Origin: Roseiarcus sp963772555
GTDB taxonomy: Bacteria > Pseudomonadota > Alphaproteobacteria > Rhizobiales > Beijerinckiaceae
Assembly: GCA_963772555.1 (NCBI GenBank)
Contig: CAVYXQ010000022.1
Location: forward strand, 155,278-219,277
DNA length: 64,000 bases
Direction of reading: 5' to 3'
Shown here: positions 1-8,120 of the stretch, one piece after another
Layout: each line of letters starts with the position of its first letter
Position numbering within the stretch: position 1 is the stretch's first letter
Notes under the pieces: model-generated
Databases searched by the model: none
Seen by the model: only the letters and a program-made list of their open reading frames with translations
Told to the model about the DNA's origin: nothing
Made by a program: the position numbers and the translations under genes

Positions 1-1
1 C

Positions 2-61
2 TACCAGCGCTGCTTCGGCCAGGAACTGCCAGAAAGCGCGCTCAACGTCGCGCTGAGCTGA
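2..61 (+). CDS. C-terminal end of an unidentified protein (partial)
   Basis: An open frame enters from the left edge and stops with TGA at 59-61, leaving 19 codons that end in ELPESALNVALS. The next gene begins 22 bases later on the same strand, so the two could be co-transcribed. The fragment is too short to place in a family. It is listed only because the frame is open to the edge and is directly followed by a real gene. Confidence 0.35.
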   Translation, partial: YQRCFGQELPESALNVALS

Positions 62-83
62 GGGTCGCGCGAGGACGCCGACG

Positions 84-560
84 ATGGGCCGCAACGCTGC
101 TCCGGACAAGGTCGAAGCGCCGGTGTCGAAAGAGGCCGATCTCTATTCCTGGGCCGTGCGCCAGGCGGAACTTTTGCGCGCCGGCCGGCTCTCGGAGATC
201 GATCCCGCCGCGATCGCGGAGGAGATCGACGACGTGGGCGAAGAGCAATATGAGCGGCTCGAGAGCGCCCTCAGGGTGCTGATGCTGCATTTTCTCAAGT
301 GGGACCATCAGCCGGACCGGCGCAGCCGGTCCTGGACGAACACCGTGCGTGAGCAAAGGCGCCGGGTCGAGCGTCAGTTGCGCAAGAATCCGGGTCTGAA
401 ATCGCGGCTCGACGAGGCATTGTCGGAAGCCTACGAGGACGCGCGCGACGAAGCGTCGACCGAGACGGGAATGCCGACGCGCGCCTTTCCCGTGGTCCGC
501 CCATTCGAGTACGCCGAGCTCATGGAGCGGCCGATCGTCTGGCCGGGCGACGAAGTCTAG
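84..560 (+). CDS. DUF29 family protein
   Basis: A 158-residue protein of the DUF29 family, which has no established biochemical role. The family signature is visible in order: DLYSWAVRQAELLRAGR (about 19-35), then the acidic IAEEIDDVG motif (44-52), then LHFLKWDHQPDRR (68-80) followed by an Arg-rich helix. Length and motif order are normal for the family, so it looks intact. The ATG at 84 starts the only frame containing the full N-terminal motif. It sits just upstream of the FMN reductase gene on the same strand, 16 bases from its ATG, so the two may be co-transcribed. Family assignment is confident; function is unknown. Confidence 0.85.
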   Translation: MGRNAAPDKVEAPVSKEADLYSWAVRQAELLRAGRLSEIDPAAIAEEIDDVGEEQYERLESALRVLMLHFLKWDHQPDRRSRSWTNTVREQRRRVERQLRKNPGLKSRLDEALSEAYEDARDEASTETGMPTRAFPVVRPFEYAELMERPIVWPGDEV

Positions 561-576
561 CCGCGGATTGGCGCGA

Positions 577-1149
577 ATGCCGACGTCCGAGCCCGACCCT
601 TCCGCCAGAGCGCCGATCCGGGTGCTGGCGATCTCCGGCAGCCTTCGCCAGGCGTCGACCAACACCGCCGCGCTCGAGGCGCTGGCGCGGCTCGCGCCGG
701 AAGGCGTGCGGGTGCTCGTCTATCGCGACCTCGCCAGGCTGCCGCCGTTCAACCCGGACGACGATGTCGAGGAGCGGCCGAAGCCCGAGCCGGTCGAGAC
801 GTTGCGCCAGCTCGTCGGCGGGAGCGACGCGATCGTCATCGCCGCGCCCGAATACGCGCATGGGCTGCCGGGCGTCTTCAAGAACGCGCTCGACTGGCTG
901 GTGGCGAGCGAGACCTTCGCCGGCAAGCGCATCGTCCTGATCAACGCCGCGCCCCGCGCCTTCCACGCGCAGGCGGATTTGCGCGAGATCCTCTCGACCA
1001 TGGCCGCGCGCTTCGTCACCGAGGCCTTCGCCACGCTGCCGCTGACCGGCAAGGCCGTCACCGCGGACGACGTGCTCAAGGACGCCGGCTGCGTGAAGCG
1101 GCTCAAGGAGTCGCTGGAGGCGCTGGTCGGAGCGCTGCAACAAGCCTGA
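577..1149 (+). CDS. NADPH-dependent FMN reductase family protein
   Basis: A flavodoxin-like FMN reductase of about 190 residues. The FMN phosphate-binding loop GSLRQAS lies at residues 21-27. The conserved PEYAHGLPG segment, which contacts the isoalloxazine ring in this family, is at 91-99, followed by KNALDW (102-107). Members use NAD(P)H to reduce FMN, quinones, azo dyes or chromate; the substrate cannot be told from sequence. I chose the ATG at 577. An in-frame TTG at 568 would add three residues. It lies 16 bases after the DUF29 gene, suggesting a small operon. It is cytosolic, with no signal peptide or membrane segment. Confidence 0.85.
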   Translation: MPTSEPDPSARAPIRVLAISGSLRQASTNTAALEALARLAPEGVRVLVYRDLARLPPFNPDDDVEERPKPEPVETLRQLVGGSDAIVIAAPEYAHGLPGVFKNALDWLVASETFAGKRIVLINAAPRAFHAQADLREILSTMAARFVTEAFATLPLTGKAVTADDVLKDAGCVKRLKESLEALVGALQQA

Positions 1150-1782
1150 GGCGATTCTAGCGGCTGCCGTGCACTTTGGCTCCGCAGAAGCCTTTTCTAA
1201 GGCTTAGGCGCCTTTTTCTGTCCCTTTGTCCCTTTCAACGCCCCGGTCGTTCTGTTGCCGTCATGCCCCGCGACGGCCGGCGCTAAAACATTTGTCCCTT
1301 CAAGCCTTGCAGCGATCTCGACCCCCGGTTGCGGGCGCCGTTTGCCATCGCCGTTTTGAGCGATTTCAAAGGCTTCTGGCGCCTTTTCCGTTCCACCGAC
1401 ATGCCTCGACAGCCAAGGCCTTCGCACCCGGCATACGCGGCCATGACATTCTGGAAAAGCAAAGCACAGAACTCAGGTTTTGGCAAGATAATGTCGATTT
1501 TCCAGAAATCGTGGCTAGAACTGAGCATAGTCGCTAATTTCAGAAGGTCTTCCCCGGTGCGAGGCGGCGCCAGGTCCGCACCTGAGGCCAGCAGGGGCTC
1601 TTTGACCAGTCCGGCGGGAAGATCGAGAGCGAGCGCGCGGCTGAATTAGCCCCCCCGCGATTTCGCCTTTCGCAGTCGAAGCGGTAGGCGCAGGAGCCGC
1701 TTTGGGGTCGAGGATGTGATAAAAGCGAGACTGCTGGCGGAGATCGCGCGCGGCGGGTTACGCTTGAGCGAAGGTGGCGGCG
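1150..1782. other. Intergenic stretch with no supported gene
   Basis: Roughly 630 bases between the FMN reductase and the AraC regulator. Several short frames are open on both strands but overlap each other, lack recognisable motifs and have poor codon structure. The part from about 1420 to 1540 is less GC-rich than its surroundings and may carry promoter sequence for the regulator. I see no RNA gene, insertion sequence or clear repeat. Confidence 0.4.
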
Positions 1783-2592
1783 ATGCAGCTCGATCGAGCC
1801 TCTCCGGCGGCTGCGCTTCGCAACTGCGTTCGCTGCTTTGAACAACGAAGGGCGAGCATTGGCGGCGCCGCGGTCGTGTACCCGCTTGCCGCGCGCCCGG
1901 ATATGTTTCTGGAATTCTATCTTCGACAGCGATACCTCGTGCGCGAGCGCCAATCCGGCATACACGACCTCGCTCCATGCTCGGTTGTGGTGGGCCCTTG
2001 CACATATCGCCGAGCCGAACTCGTCTTGTGCGGTCACTTTGACGTCTTCACCATCCAATTCAATGCGTCGGGTTTTCATTCGCTCTTTGGCGCCCCGATG
2101 ACCGAACTCGCGGACCGGGCTTACGACGCGCGGTCGGTCATCGGTCCATGCGTGTCGGAAATCGAACAGAGGCTCGGCGACGCGGGGGGCTTTCAGGGTC
2201 GAGTCGAGATCGCCAACGACTTCCTGCTGCAGCGCAGGCGGGAACCGGACCTGGCCGATGGCGTAGCCGCGGTCGCAAACCGGATCTCTCGGGAGCCCGC
2301 AGCGTTTCGCGTCGGCGATGCGGCGGCGAGCGCCGGATTGGGCGTTCGGCAATTCGAGCGGCGGTTTGCCGAGCAGGTTGGTCTCCCGCCGAAACAATAC
2401 GCAAGCATCATCAGATTCAATGCTGCGCTCCAGGCGAAAACGATCGCGCCGCAGCGCCTCTGGACAGAGATCGCCCACGAGTTCGGATATTACGACCAGA
2501 TGCACATGATACGGGACTTCGAACGCTTTGCCGGCGAGAGTCCCGCGGCGGTCATGCGTCGGATCTCCGGTAGCAGCCAATCATGGATGTAA
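1783..2592 (+). CDS. AraC family transcriptional regulator
   Basis: A 269-residue AraC/XylS-type regulator. The N-terminal half (about 1-150) is a ligand-sensing region of the type seen in DUF6597-like AraC proteins. The C-terminal 100 residues carry the two helix-turn-helix units: AASAGLGVRQFERRFAEQVG is the first recognition unit, and EIAHEFGYYDQMHMIRDFERFAGESP is the classic second unit. The ATG at 1783 has a purine-rich AAGGTGG about 5 bases upstream; an in-frame GTG at 1774 would add three residues. The gene is followed 77 bases later by a SnoaL-like protein on the same strand, a plausible target or partner. Confidence 0.85.
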   Translation: MQLDRASPAAALRNCVRCFEQRRASIGGAAVVYPLAARPDMFLEFYLRQRYLVRERQSGIHDLAPCSVVVGPCTYRRAELVLCGHFDVFTIQFNASGFHSLFGAPMTELADRAYDARSVIGPCVSEIEQRLGDAGGFQGRVEIANDFLLQRRREPDLADGVAAVANRISREPAAFRVGDAAASAGLGVRQFERRFAEQVGLPPKQYASIIRFNAALQAKTIAPQRLWTEIAHEFGYYDQMHMIRDFERFAGESPAAVMRRISGSSQSWM

Positions 2593-2669
2593 TGTCGCGT
2601 TTCTACTATCGAGCGCCATCCATCCGCAGATAGCCTTGCGCCGTCATTTCCTAATAGCGGAGGGCTCAC

Positions 2670-3152
2670 ATGGCGAGTCACGCAGCGAGCGTCGGCGGTT
2701 CTACGGCGACGAACTTGGACGAACAGGCAATCAAGGACGTGCTTCATGGGTATGGCGATGCCTGGAATCGCCATGACATGAAAGCGTTGGCGGAACTTTT
2801 CACCGACGAGGCCCATTGGGTCAACATCGTGGGCATGCACTGGCCCGGGAAGGCGGCGGTCGTCCGAGGCCACGACGCGTATCACCGCACCTTCTTTCAA
2901 ACGACGGACATCGAGCTGGCTGAAATCCAAATCAGGGAGCTGGCCCCGAGCGTTGCGTCGGCCGTTGTCCTTCTGAAAGTGGGGCCGTTCACCCCGCCCG
3001 ACGGAATCGAGCGTCCGAAGGCCGACAATCGCCTTTCGCTCGTTCTGACAAAGCACGGCGGGCAATGGCGAATTGCGCATGGACACAACACGGTCATCGA
3101 TCCAGGCGCACAACGTTTCGATCCGGTGAAGACTGGCTGGCCTGACGCGTGA
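2670..3152 (+). CDS. SnoaL-like / SgcJ-EcaC family protein
   Basis: A 160-residue protein of the NTF2-like fold as in SnoaL, SgcJ and DUF4440 proteins. The family hallmark is the N-terminal helix with GYGDAWNRHDMKALAELFTD, followed by EAHWVNIVG and ending with WRIAHGHNTVIDP. Such proteins act as small cyclases, isomerases or binding proteins; the substrate cannot be predicted. The ATG at 2670 is preceded by a good ribosome binding site, GGAGGG, 6 bases upstream. It probably belongs with the AraC regulator upstream. Confidence 0.8.
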   Translation: MASHAASVGGSTATNLDEQAIKDVLHGYGDAWNRHDMKALAELFTDEAHWVNIVGMHWPGKAAVVRGHDAYHRTFFQTTDIELAEIQIRELAPSVASAVVLLKVGPFTPPDGIERPKADNRLSLVLTKHGGQWRIAHGHNTVIDPGAQRFDPVKTGWPDA

Positions 3153-3206
3153 CCCCACCTCGCGCTCGCCGTTGCGCCTCGCCACGCTTTCCGCCAAACG
3201 AGACGC

Positions 3207-4772
3207 ATGCAGCACGACCTCGTCCTCATCGTTGATTTCGGCTCCCAGGTGACGCAGCTCATCGCCCGGCGGGTGCGCGAGGCCGGCGTCTATTGCGAGA
3301 TCCATCCCTTCTCGACGGCGGGCGAAGTGTTCGAGCGCCTGAGGCCCAAAGCGGCGATCTTCTCCGGCGGGCCGGCCTCCGTGCCTGAGGCTGGCAGCCC
3401 GCGCGCGCCGGAGGCGATCTTTACCAGCGACGTTCCGATCCTCGCGATCTGCTACGGCCAGCAGACGCTCTGCCAGCAGCTCGGCGGCAAGGTGGAGAGC
3501 GGGCATGCGGCGGAGTTCGGCCGGGCGGACGTCGAGATCCTCGAGGCTTGCGCCCTCTTCGACGGCGTCTGGGCCAAGGGCGGCCGCTATCCGGTGTGGA
3601 TGAGCCACGGCGACCGGGTGACCCGGCTGCCGGACGGCTTCCGCGTCTACGCCGTCTCCGAGAACGCCCCCTACGCCGTCGCGGCGGACGAGAAGCGCCG
3701 ATATTACACGACGATGTTCCACCCGGAGGTGGTCCACACGCCCGACGGGGCGAAGCTGATCGCCAACTTCCTGCATAAGGTCGCGGGCCTGAAAGGCGAC
3801 TGGACGATGGCGGCGTTCCGCGCCGAGGAAGTCGCCCGCATCCGCGCGAAAGTCGGCAAGGCGCGGGTCATCTGCGGCCTCTCGGGCGGCGTCAATTCGG
3901 CGGTCGCGGCGGTGATGATCCACGAGGCGGTCGGCGACCAGCTGACCTGCGTCTTCGTCGATCACGGCCTCTTGCGTCAAGGCGAAGCGGAAGACGTGGT
4001 CGGCCTCTTCCGCGGCCATTTCAACATCCCCCTCGTCCACGTCGACGCGGCCGACGCGTTCTTGAGCGCGCTCGACGGGCTCGACGAGCCGGAAGCCAAG
4101 CGCAAGACGATCGGCAAGCTCTTCGTCGAGACCTTCGAAGCCGAGGCGCGGCGGATCGCCGGCGACGGCAAGGGGCCGGTCGAGTTTCTGGCGCAGGGCA
4201 CGCTCTATCCGGACGTGATCGAGAGCGTGTCGTTCACCGGGGGCCCGTCGGTGACGATCAAGAGCCACCACAATGTCGGCGGCCTGCCCGAGCGCATGAA
4301 CCTGAAGCTGGTCGAACCGCTGCGCGAGCTCTTCAAGGACGAGGTGCGGGCGCTCGGCCGTGAACTCGGCCTGCCGGAAAAGTTCGTCGGCCGCCACCCG
4401 TTCCCCGGGCCGGGCCTCGCCATCCGCGTGCCGGGCGCCGTCACCCGCGAGAAGCTCGCGATCCTGCGCAAGGCCGACGCCATCTATCTCGACGAGATCC
4501 GCAAGGCCGGCCTTTACGACCAGATCTGGCAGGCCTTCGCGGTGCTCTTGCCGGTGCGCACCGTCGGCGTGATGGGCGACGGGCGCACCTACGACAGTGT
4601 CGTGGCGCTCCGCGCCGTCACCTCCGTCGACGGCATGACGGCCGACTTCTATCCCTTCGACATGAGCTTTTTGGGGCGCGCGGCCACCCGCATCATCAAC
4701 GAGGTCAAGGGGGTGAACCGGGTGGTGTACGACGTGACGAGCAAGCCGCCGGGGACGATCGAGTGGGAGTAG
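3207..4772 (+). CDS. guaA: GMP synthase (glutamine-hydrolysing)
   Basis: Converts XMP to GMP with glutamine and ATP, the last step of de novo guanine nucleotide synthesis. The 521-residue length is normal. The class I glutamine amidotransferase domain (about 5-190) shows the nucleophile Cys82 in ICYGQQ and the His172/Glu174 pair in MFHPEV. The ATP-pyrophosphatase domain follows (about 205-395), then the dimerisation domain ending in TSKPPGTIEWE, the conserved GuaA C-terminus. Odd point: the PP-loop reads SGGVNS (226-231) where the family has SGGVDS, so residue 230 is Asn (codon AAT at 3894-3896). All other landmarks look intact. The gene stands alone, with no other purine genes next to it. 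Confidence 0.95.
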   Translation: MQHDLVLIVDFGSQVTQLIARRVREAGVYCEIHPFSTAGEVFERLRPKAAIFSGGPASVPEAGSPRAPEAIFTSDVPILAICYGQQTLCQQLGGKVESGHAAEFGRADVEILEACALFDGVWAKGGRYPVWMSHGDRVTRLPDGFRVYAVSENAPYAVAADEKRRYYTTMFHPEVVHTPDGAKLIANFLHKVAGLKGDWTMAAFRAEEVARIRAKVGKARVICGLSGGVNSAVAAVMIHEAVGDQLTCVFVDHGLLRQGEAEDVVGLFRGHFNIPLVHVDAADAFLSALDGLDEPEAKRKTIGKLFVETFEAEARRIAGDGKGPVEFLAQGTLYPDVIESVSFTGGPSVTIKSHHNVGGLPERMNLKLVEPLRELFKDEVRALGRELGLPEKFVGRHPFPGPGLAIRVPGAVTREKLAILRKADAIYLDEIRKAGLYDQIWQAFAVLLPVRTVGVMGDGRTYDSVVALRAVTSVDGMTADFYPFDMSFLGRAATRIINEVKGVNRVVYDVTSKPPGTIEWE

Positions 4773-4881
4773 GGGGTCGAATTTGGCATCCGCACTCTCT
4801 CGGCTTATCGACTGGTGATCGGCAGTGACGCAAGATGCAATTGTTCTTTTTTGTTCTGTGCGCACCCGGCGCGGATCGACC

Positions 4882-4910
4882 TTGAACTGGCCGGGCGTTG
4901 GCCGTACATT
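4882..4910 (+). promoter_or_regulatory. Candidate sigma-70 promoter for the tacA-tacT pair
   Basis: TTGAAC at 4882-4887 and TACATT at 4905-4910 are separated by 17 bases and lie 17 bases upstream of the antitoxin ATG. Both hexamers match the housekeeping consensus well. The T-rich stretch with two GTTCT repeats at about 4838-4858 could be an operator, since such antitoxins usually repress their own promoter. Confidence 0.5.
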
Positions 4911-4927
4911 AGCACTGGAGCAGCGCC

Positions 4928-5224
4928 ATGACAAAGTCTGTCTTGAAATCCGGTCGCGGTCGGACCCGCGCGCAGCGCCTCGAGACGCGGGTGACCGCTG
5001 AGCAGAAGACGCTGATCGAACACGCCGCGGCCCTTCAGGGGCGGACGGTCACGGACTTCGTGCTTACCAGCGTCCAGGACGCCGCGCGCCGCGCGATCGA
5101 ACAGCATCAACAGCTATCGGTTCGCGACAGCCAAGCGTTTGTCGATGCACTGCTGAGTCCAAAGCCCGTCAATGACCGGCTGCGCGAGACAGTGCGCCGC
5201 TATCGCGAAGTCACCCGCGTATAG
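4928..5224 (+). CDS. tacA: DUF1778 antitoxin (TacA type)
   Basis: A 98-residue ribbon-helix-helix antitoxin of the DUF1778/TacA family. The N-terminal DNA-binding part contains RLETRVTAEQKTLIEHAAALQGRTVTDFVL, with the pattern ETRVTAEQK...IEHAA typical of the family. The C-terminal helix (SFVDALL-like, here QAFVDALLSPKPVNDRLRE) is the part that wraps the partner acetyltransferase toxin. ATG at 4928 follows GGAGCAGCGCC. The GNAT toxin starts 5 bases after its stop. In known pairs the antitoxin-toxin complex represses the shared promoter, and that is likely here. Confidence 0.85.
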   Translation: MTKSVLKSGRGRTRAQRLETRVTAEQKTLIEHAAALQGRTVTDFVLTSVQDAARRAIEQHQQLSVRDSQAFVDALLSPKPVNDRLRETVRRYREVTRV

Positions 5225-5228
5225 CTGG

Positions 5229-5741
5229 GTGCCGGGCGCTTCGGACGGATCGCTTCGGGTAGAGGCGCTCGGTCCGCATCATAATCGCAGTTCGTTCGCC
5301 AGCGGCGTCGAACCGCTTGATCGATATCTGCGAAGCCACGCTAGCCAAGACGCCCGCAAGAACATGGCGGCGCCATTCGTGCTCGTGCTGCCGGACGGGG
5401 CGATCGGCGGCTACTACACGCTTTCCGCGGCCGGAGTGAAACTCACCGAACTTCTGGCTGACGTCGCGCGCAAGCTCCCACGCTATCCGCTCGTTCCCGC
5501 GACGCTCTTGGGTCGCCTTGCGGTTGACCAAAACTATCAAGGACGAGGTTACGGTCGTTTTCTCCTCGCAGATGCTCTGTTCCGAGCGGTGCGTAGCGAG
5601 ATCGCGTCGTTCGCTGTTGTCGTCGATGCAAAGGATGATGCGGCTCGCAAGTTTTATGAACGCGAGAGTTTCCTCTCCTTCCCCGATCGGTCGCTAAGAC
5701 TGTTCCGACCGATGTCCGACATCAGAGAGTTGTTCAAGTGA
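5229..5741 (+). CDS. tacT: GNAT family acetyltransferase toxin (TacT type)
   Basis: A GNAT-fold protein of about 170 residues matching TacT-like toxins, which acetylate the amino group of charged tRNAs and block translation. Family marks are the N-terminal pattern HHNRSSFASGVEPLDRYL, then GYYTLSAAGV, then the acetyl-CoA loop QGRGYG, then VDAKDDAARKFYERESF near the C-terminus. I chose the GTG at 5229, 5 bases after the antitoxin stop; an ATG at 5172 would overlap the antitoxin by 53 bases and add residues unlike the family. No truncation is visible, so the pair is probably functional. Confidence 0.85.
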   Translation: MPGASDGSLRVEALGPHHNRSSFASGVEPLDRYLRSHASQDARKNMAAPFVLVLPDGAIGGYYTLSAAGVKLTELLADVARKLPRYPLVPATLLGRLAVDQNYQGRGYGRFLLADALFRAVRSEIASFAVVVDAKDDAARKFYERESFLSFPDRSLRLFRPMSDIRELFK

Positions 5742-5743
5742 TG

Positions 5744-5878
5744 TCAGAAGCGGACCGGCGAATGCATCGGCCGTGACGACGTAAACCGTGCTGGGACAGA
5801 ACCCTCCGGCCCCAGGCGGTCGTACTCCTTTATCGCCCGCAACACGTCGACGCGAGTGACGCGGTGCCACGCCACCAT
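5744..5878 (-). pseudogene. Truncated N-terminal fragment of a ScoMcrA-like / HNH-associated protein
   Basis: Read on the minus strand, the segment starting at the ATG at 5878 gives MVAWHRVTRVDVLRAIKEYDRLGPEG. This resembles the N-terminal DNA-binding domain found in front of HNH or McrA-like restriction endonucleases (pattern VTREDVLxAIxEYDxLG). After about 26 residues the similarity ends and the frame stops at 5744, so the rest of the gene is missing. It lies end to end with the tacT gene on the other strand. I interpret it as a gene remnant of a modification-dependent restriction protein; the identification rests on one short motif. Confidence 0.4.
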
Positions 5879-6030
5879 CTCTTCACACTCCAGTATCGCT
5901 GTCGCCTTGCGTTTCCGGCCATAGGCGAGGCGCGCGCCCCCCTCGTTTGGCAGAAGAGAGCGCGTCTGCAAGCCGCGATTCCCTGCCGGCGCTGAGGCTA
6001 AAACAGGACCCAATTGGACGGAACCAACGT

Positions 6031-6160
6031 CGTCATCGCGAGCGTAGCGTGGCCATCCAAGGGCCACCGCCGCAGGCCGACGATCGCCTGGATCGCCGCG
6101 TCGCCATAGCCCGTCGGTAGACGGGCGTCTCTCGACGCCCTATGGCTCCTCGCGATGACG
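6031..6160. repeat. Long palindromic intergenic repeat
   Basis: The 12-base arm CGTCATCGCGAG at 6031-6042 is repeated as its exact reverse complement at 6149-6160. An inner hairpin GGGCGT...ACGCCC lies at 6123-6140. Intergenic palindromes ending in variants of CTCGCAATGACG are common in Hyphomicrobiales genomes, and this looks like a diverged member. It separates the gene remnant from the small frame that follows. Confidence 0.55.
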
Positions 6161-6183
6161 ATTCCGTCAAAGCGCGCCGTGGT

Positions 6184-6348
6184 CTAGCCGAAGGCCGCGA
6201 TCACGGTCTCAATGGGCAGGAACAGGGTTCGGCCGTCGGCCGGATATTCTATGAACTCGGCGCCGGCGTCGACCAGCGCCGCCCCGATTCCGATGCTGTG
6301 AAATTGCGCCGGACGCGTGAGCCATCCGGCGCTTGACAGAGGGGCCAC
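6184..6348 (-). CDS. Small hypothetical protein or gene fragment
   Basis: A 54-codon frame from GTG at 6348 to TAG at 6184. Its product ends in LVDAGAEFIEYPADGRTLFLPIETVIAAFG, which has the hydrophobic and charged pattern of a real folded protein rather than an antisense shadow. It could be a small gene or the C-terminal remnant of a longer one; a stop codon in frame lies 48 bases upstream of the GTG. I do not recognise a family. Confidence 0.3.
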   Translation of the reverse strand: MAPLSSAGWLTRPAQFHSIGIGAALVDAGAEFIEYPADGRTLFLPIETVIAAFG

Positions 6349-6411
6349 CGGCCACGCGATCGCCCGGGCTTTCGCCCGTCGGTCGCGGGCCAGTTATCCA
6401 TTTTGCTTCGT

Positions 6412-7575
6412 TTAAAGAGCAGGAATATTCAGGTTCTGCCCTGGTGTGATTACATTTGGATCCGCTCCGATGATGTCTCGGTTTGCGTCGTAGATCATCG
6501 TCCAGAAGAGTTTGGTCCCCGCGCCGTAGAAACGAGCCGCAATAGACGATAGCGTATCACCGGCCCTGACGACATAAGTCGTTGGGAGCGTTTGAGCCAC
6601 GAGTGTCCCTACCGTGACGTGGGGCCAGCTCAAACCCTTGAAGTTCAGAAGCACACGCTGCGTGTACTGCAGCTGGTCAAACTCATGGCCATTGTGGTCC
6701 CTAACTCTTTCGATCCAGAAAATGGCGGTCACCCGCGCGGAGTTGGCGTTTGGTCCGCCTGCGGGCGGAGCGCCCTTGCCGACCAAGAAGGCGATATTGT
6801 CGGTCCCGCCTCCAGCATCGGGCGCCGCCTGGGGGGCGCTGCTGTCGCTTGTTACCGACAATACAGTTGTGCTGAGAACGGTTTGATTGGCGAGGGCTTG
6901 CGACAGGAAAAGGTTTGGATTGCTGAGCTGCAGCTGCGTCAGGCTGGCGACTCGAGTGAGATCCGTGCGAAACTGACTGGGGTTCGTCAGCGTCTCTTCG
7001 GGGAAATGGACCAGATTCGTTGCGCCGTCATCGGGACTTCCGATCTGGAACGGAACGATGCTGGAAGCGTCGAATTTCGGCGCCGGGACCGAAAATGCCT
7101 GCCCCTGCAGATTGATCGTCGAGCCATGCGGAATTGAACCCATACGAACCACGGACGATTTTTCGTTGGGGTTGGTCGTTAGGGGAACGCTCGCCCAGAC
7201 GCCGGGTTCGAAATGCTGTCCGCTGTTGTCGAACGCGTCGTTAATGCTTTGAACATAAGCAACGGCGCCGAGGAATACGTCCTGTTGAAGCGATCCGCGG
7301 TTGGCGACGCCGGTAGTGCCGCTGATCTCATTGAACGAAAGCGTTTCGTCGGTTAAATTCAATTCCAGGAAATGATCCGACTGCGTAACCGAATCCGGCC
7401 GCCAGATCATATTGAAGCCTGTACCCTTCCACGTCCGTTGATTTTTCGCGCCGGGCTGGCCGCCGACGAAACCGCGGAGCAGGCCAAGAAAATCAACGGT
7501 CGTCGGCGCGGCCGGCGCGAGTCCGGGTCGAGCAACGTGCTCCTGGTGAAAGGTAAAATCAGTTTCGATAGGCAT
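6412..7575 (-). CDS. LysM domain protein with a heme-binding-like lipocalin module
   Basis: A 387-residue protein. Residues 40-325 match the pattern of a large group often annotated as heme-binding proteins: GTGFNMIWRPD, HFLELNLTDETLSF, NRGSLQQDVFLGAVAYVQ, HFEPGVWASVP and MGSIPHGSTINLQGQ are all recognisable. The C-terminal 55 residues are a LysM domain (YVVRAGDTLSSIAARFYG ... NVITPGQNLNIP), which binds peptidoglycan or chitin-like glycans. No signal peptide is visible at MPIETDF, so export, if any, is not Sec dependent in an obvious way. The gene stands alone, with about 540 bases of gene-free DNA upstream. Composition is somewhat less GC-rich than its neighbours, which may reflect acquisition. 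Confidence 0.65.
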   Translation of the reverse strand: MPIETDFTFHQEHVARPGLAPAAPTTVDFLGLLRGFVGGQPGAKNQRTWKGTGFNMIWRPDSVTQSDHFLELNLTDETLSFNEISGTTGVANRGSLQQDVFLGAVAYVQSINDAFDNSGQHFEPGVWASVPLTTNPNEKSSVVRMGSIPHGSTINLQGQAFSVPAPKFDASSIVPFQIGSPDDGATNLVHFPEETLTNPSQFRTDLTRVASLTQLQLSNPNLFLSQALANQTVLSTTVLSVTSDSSAPQAAPDAGGGTDNIAFLVGKGAPPAGGPNANSARVTAIFWIERVRDHNGHEFDQLQYTQRVLLNFKGLSWPHVTVGTLVAQTLPTTYVVRAGDTLSSIAARFYGAGTKLFWTMIYDANRDIIGADPNVITPGQNLNIPAL

Positions 7576-8120
7576 GATTGTCTCCTCCTTTGCGAGCGCC
7601 GGCGTACCGACTTATAAAACCAACGAAAGCAGCGCAGTCCAAGCGAATACAGCGCTTTGGCCCAAGCAGAGCGCCAAGATCCCAACGACCGATATTGCCC
7701 AAGTATAACCTAAACTGCACCGTACAAGAAAAAGATCCGATAGTTCCACACTTCGAATCCAACCTGCCACGACGGACCCGGACAGAGCTTGGAATTAAGG
7801 GGTTCGCTGGCGCCTAGACCGTCCCTGTTCACGGGAAGCCCGTAATACCCAATTTGTTGATGAGGACCACCGAGGCGCAACAGCCACTATTGCCGGTACT
7901 CAAGTCCCTTTCGTCGAAATTCTTACAACCCGGGACACGAGCCCTAGACCGGTCCGAGTTCGAAATCAGGCGGTTGCGCCCCAGCGCTCATGGATCATGT
8001 GCATGGAAATACCAACTGTCAACGACCAAATCGGTCGAAACCGGTATGTTTACGTATATCTCAATCCAAGCAACCTTGAGTTGTGGGCTGTTTTTCTCGC
8101 TGCTGCCGCACCACAGAGCG
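7576..8120. other. Intergenic stretch with no supported gene
   Basis: About 545 bases upstream of the LysM protein and downstream of the XRE regulator. It is less GC-rich than most of the window. An open frame on the plus strand from about 7997 runs into the 3' end of the regulator gene and gives a fairly protein-like product containing YVYVYLNPSNLELWAVFLAA, but it has no ribosome binding site or recognisable family. I see no RNA gene or insertion sequence end. Confidence 0.35.

Noticed and set aside
1197..1537. Overlapping short frames before the AraC gene
   Set aside because: Frames on both strands overlap, none has a family signature or a good start.
2490..4934. Very long open frame antisense to guaA
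   Set aside because: High-GC third-position bias of guaA opens the opposite strand. The product is Arg/Asp/His-rich with no family motif, while guaA is unmistakable.
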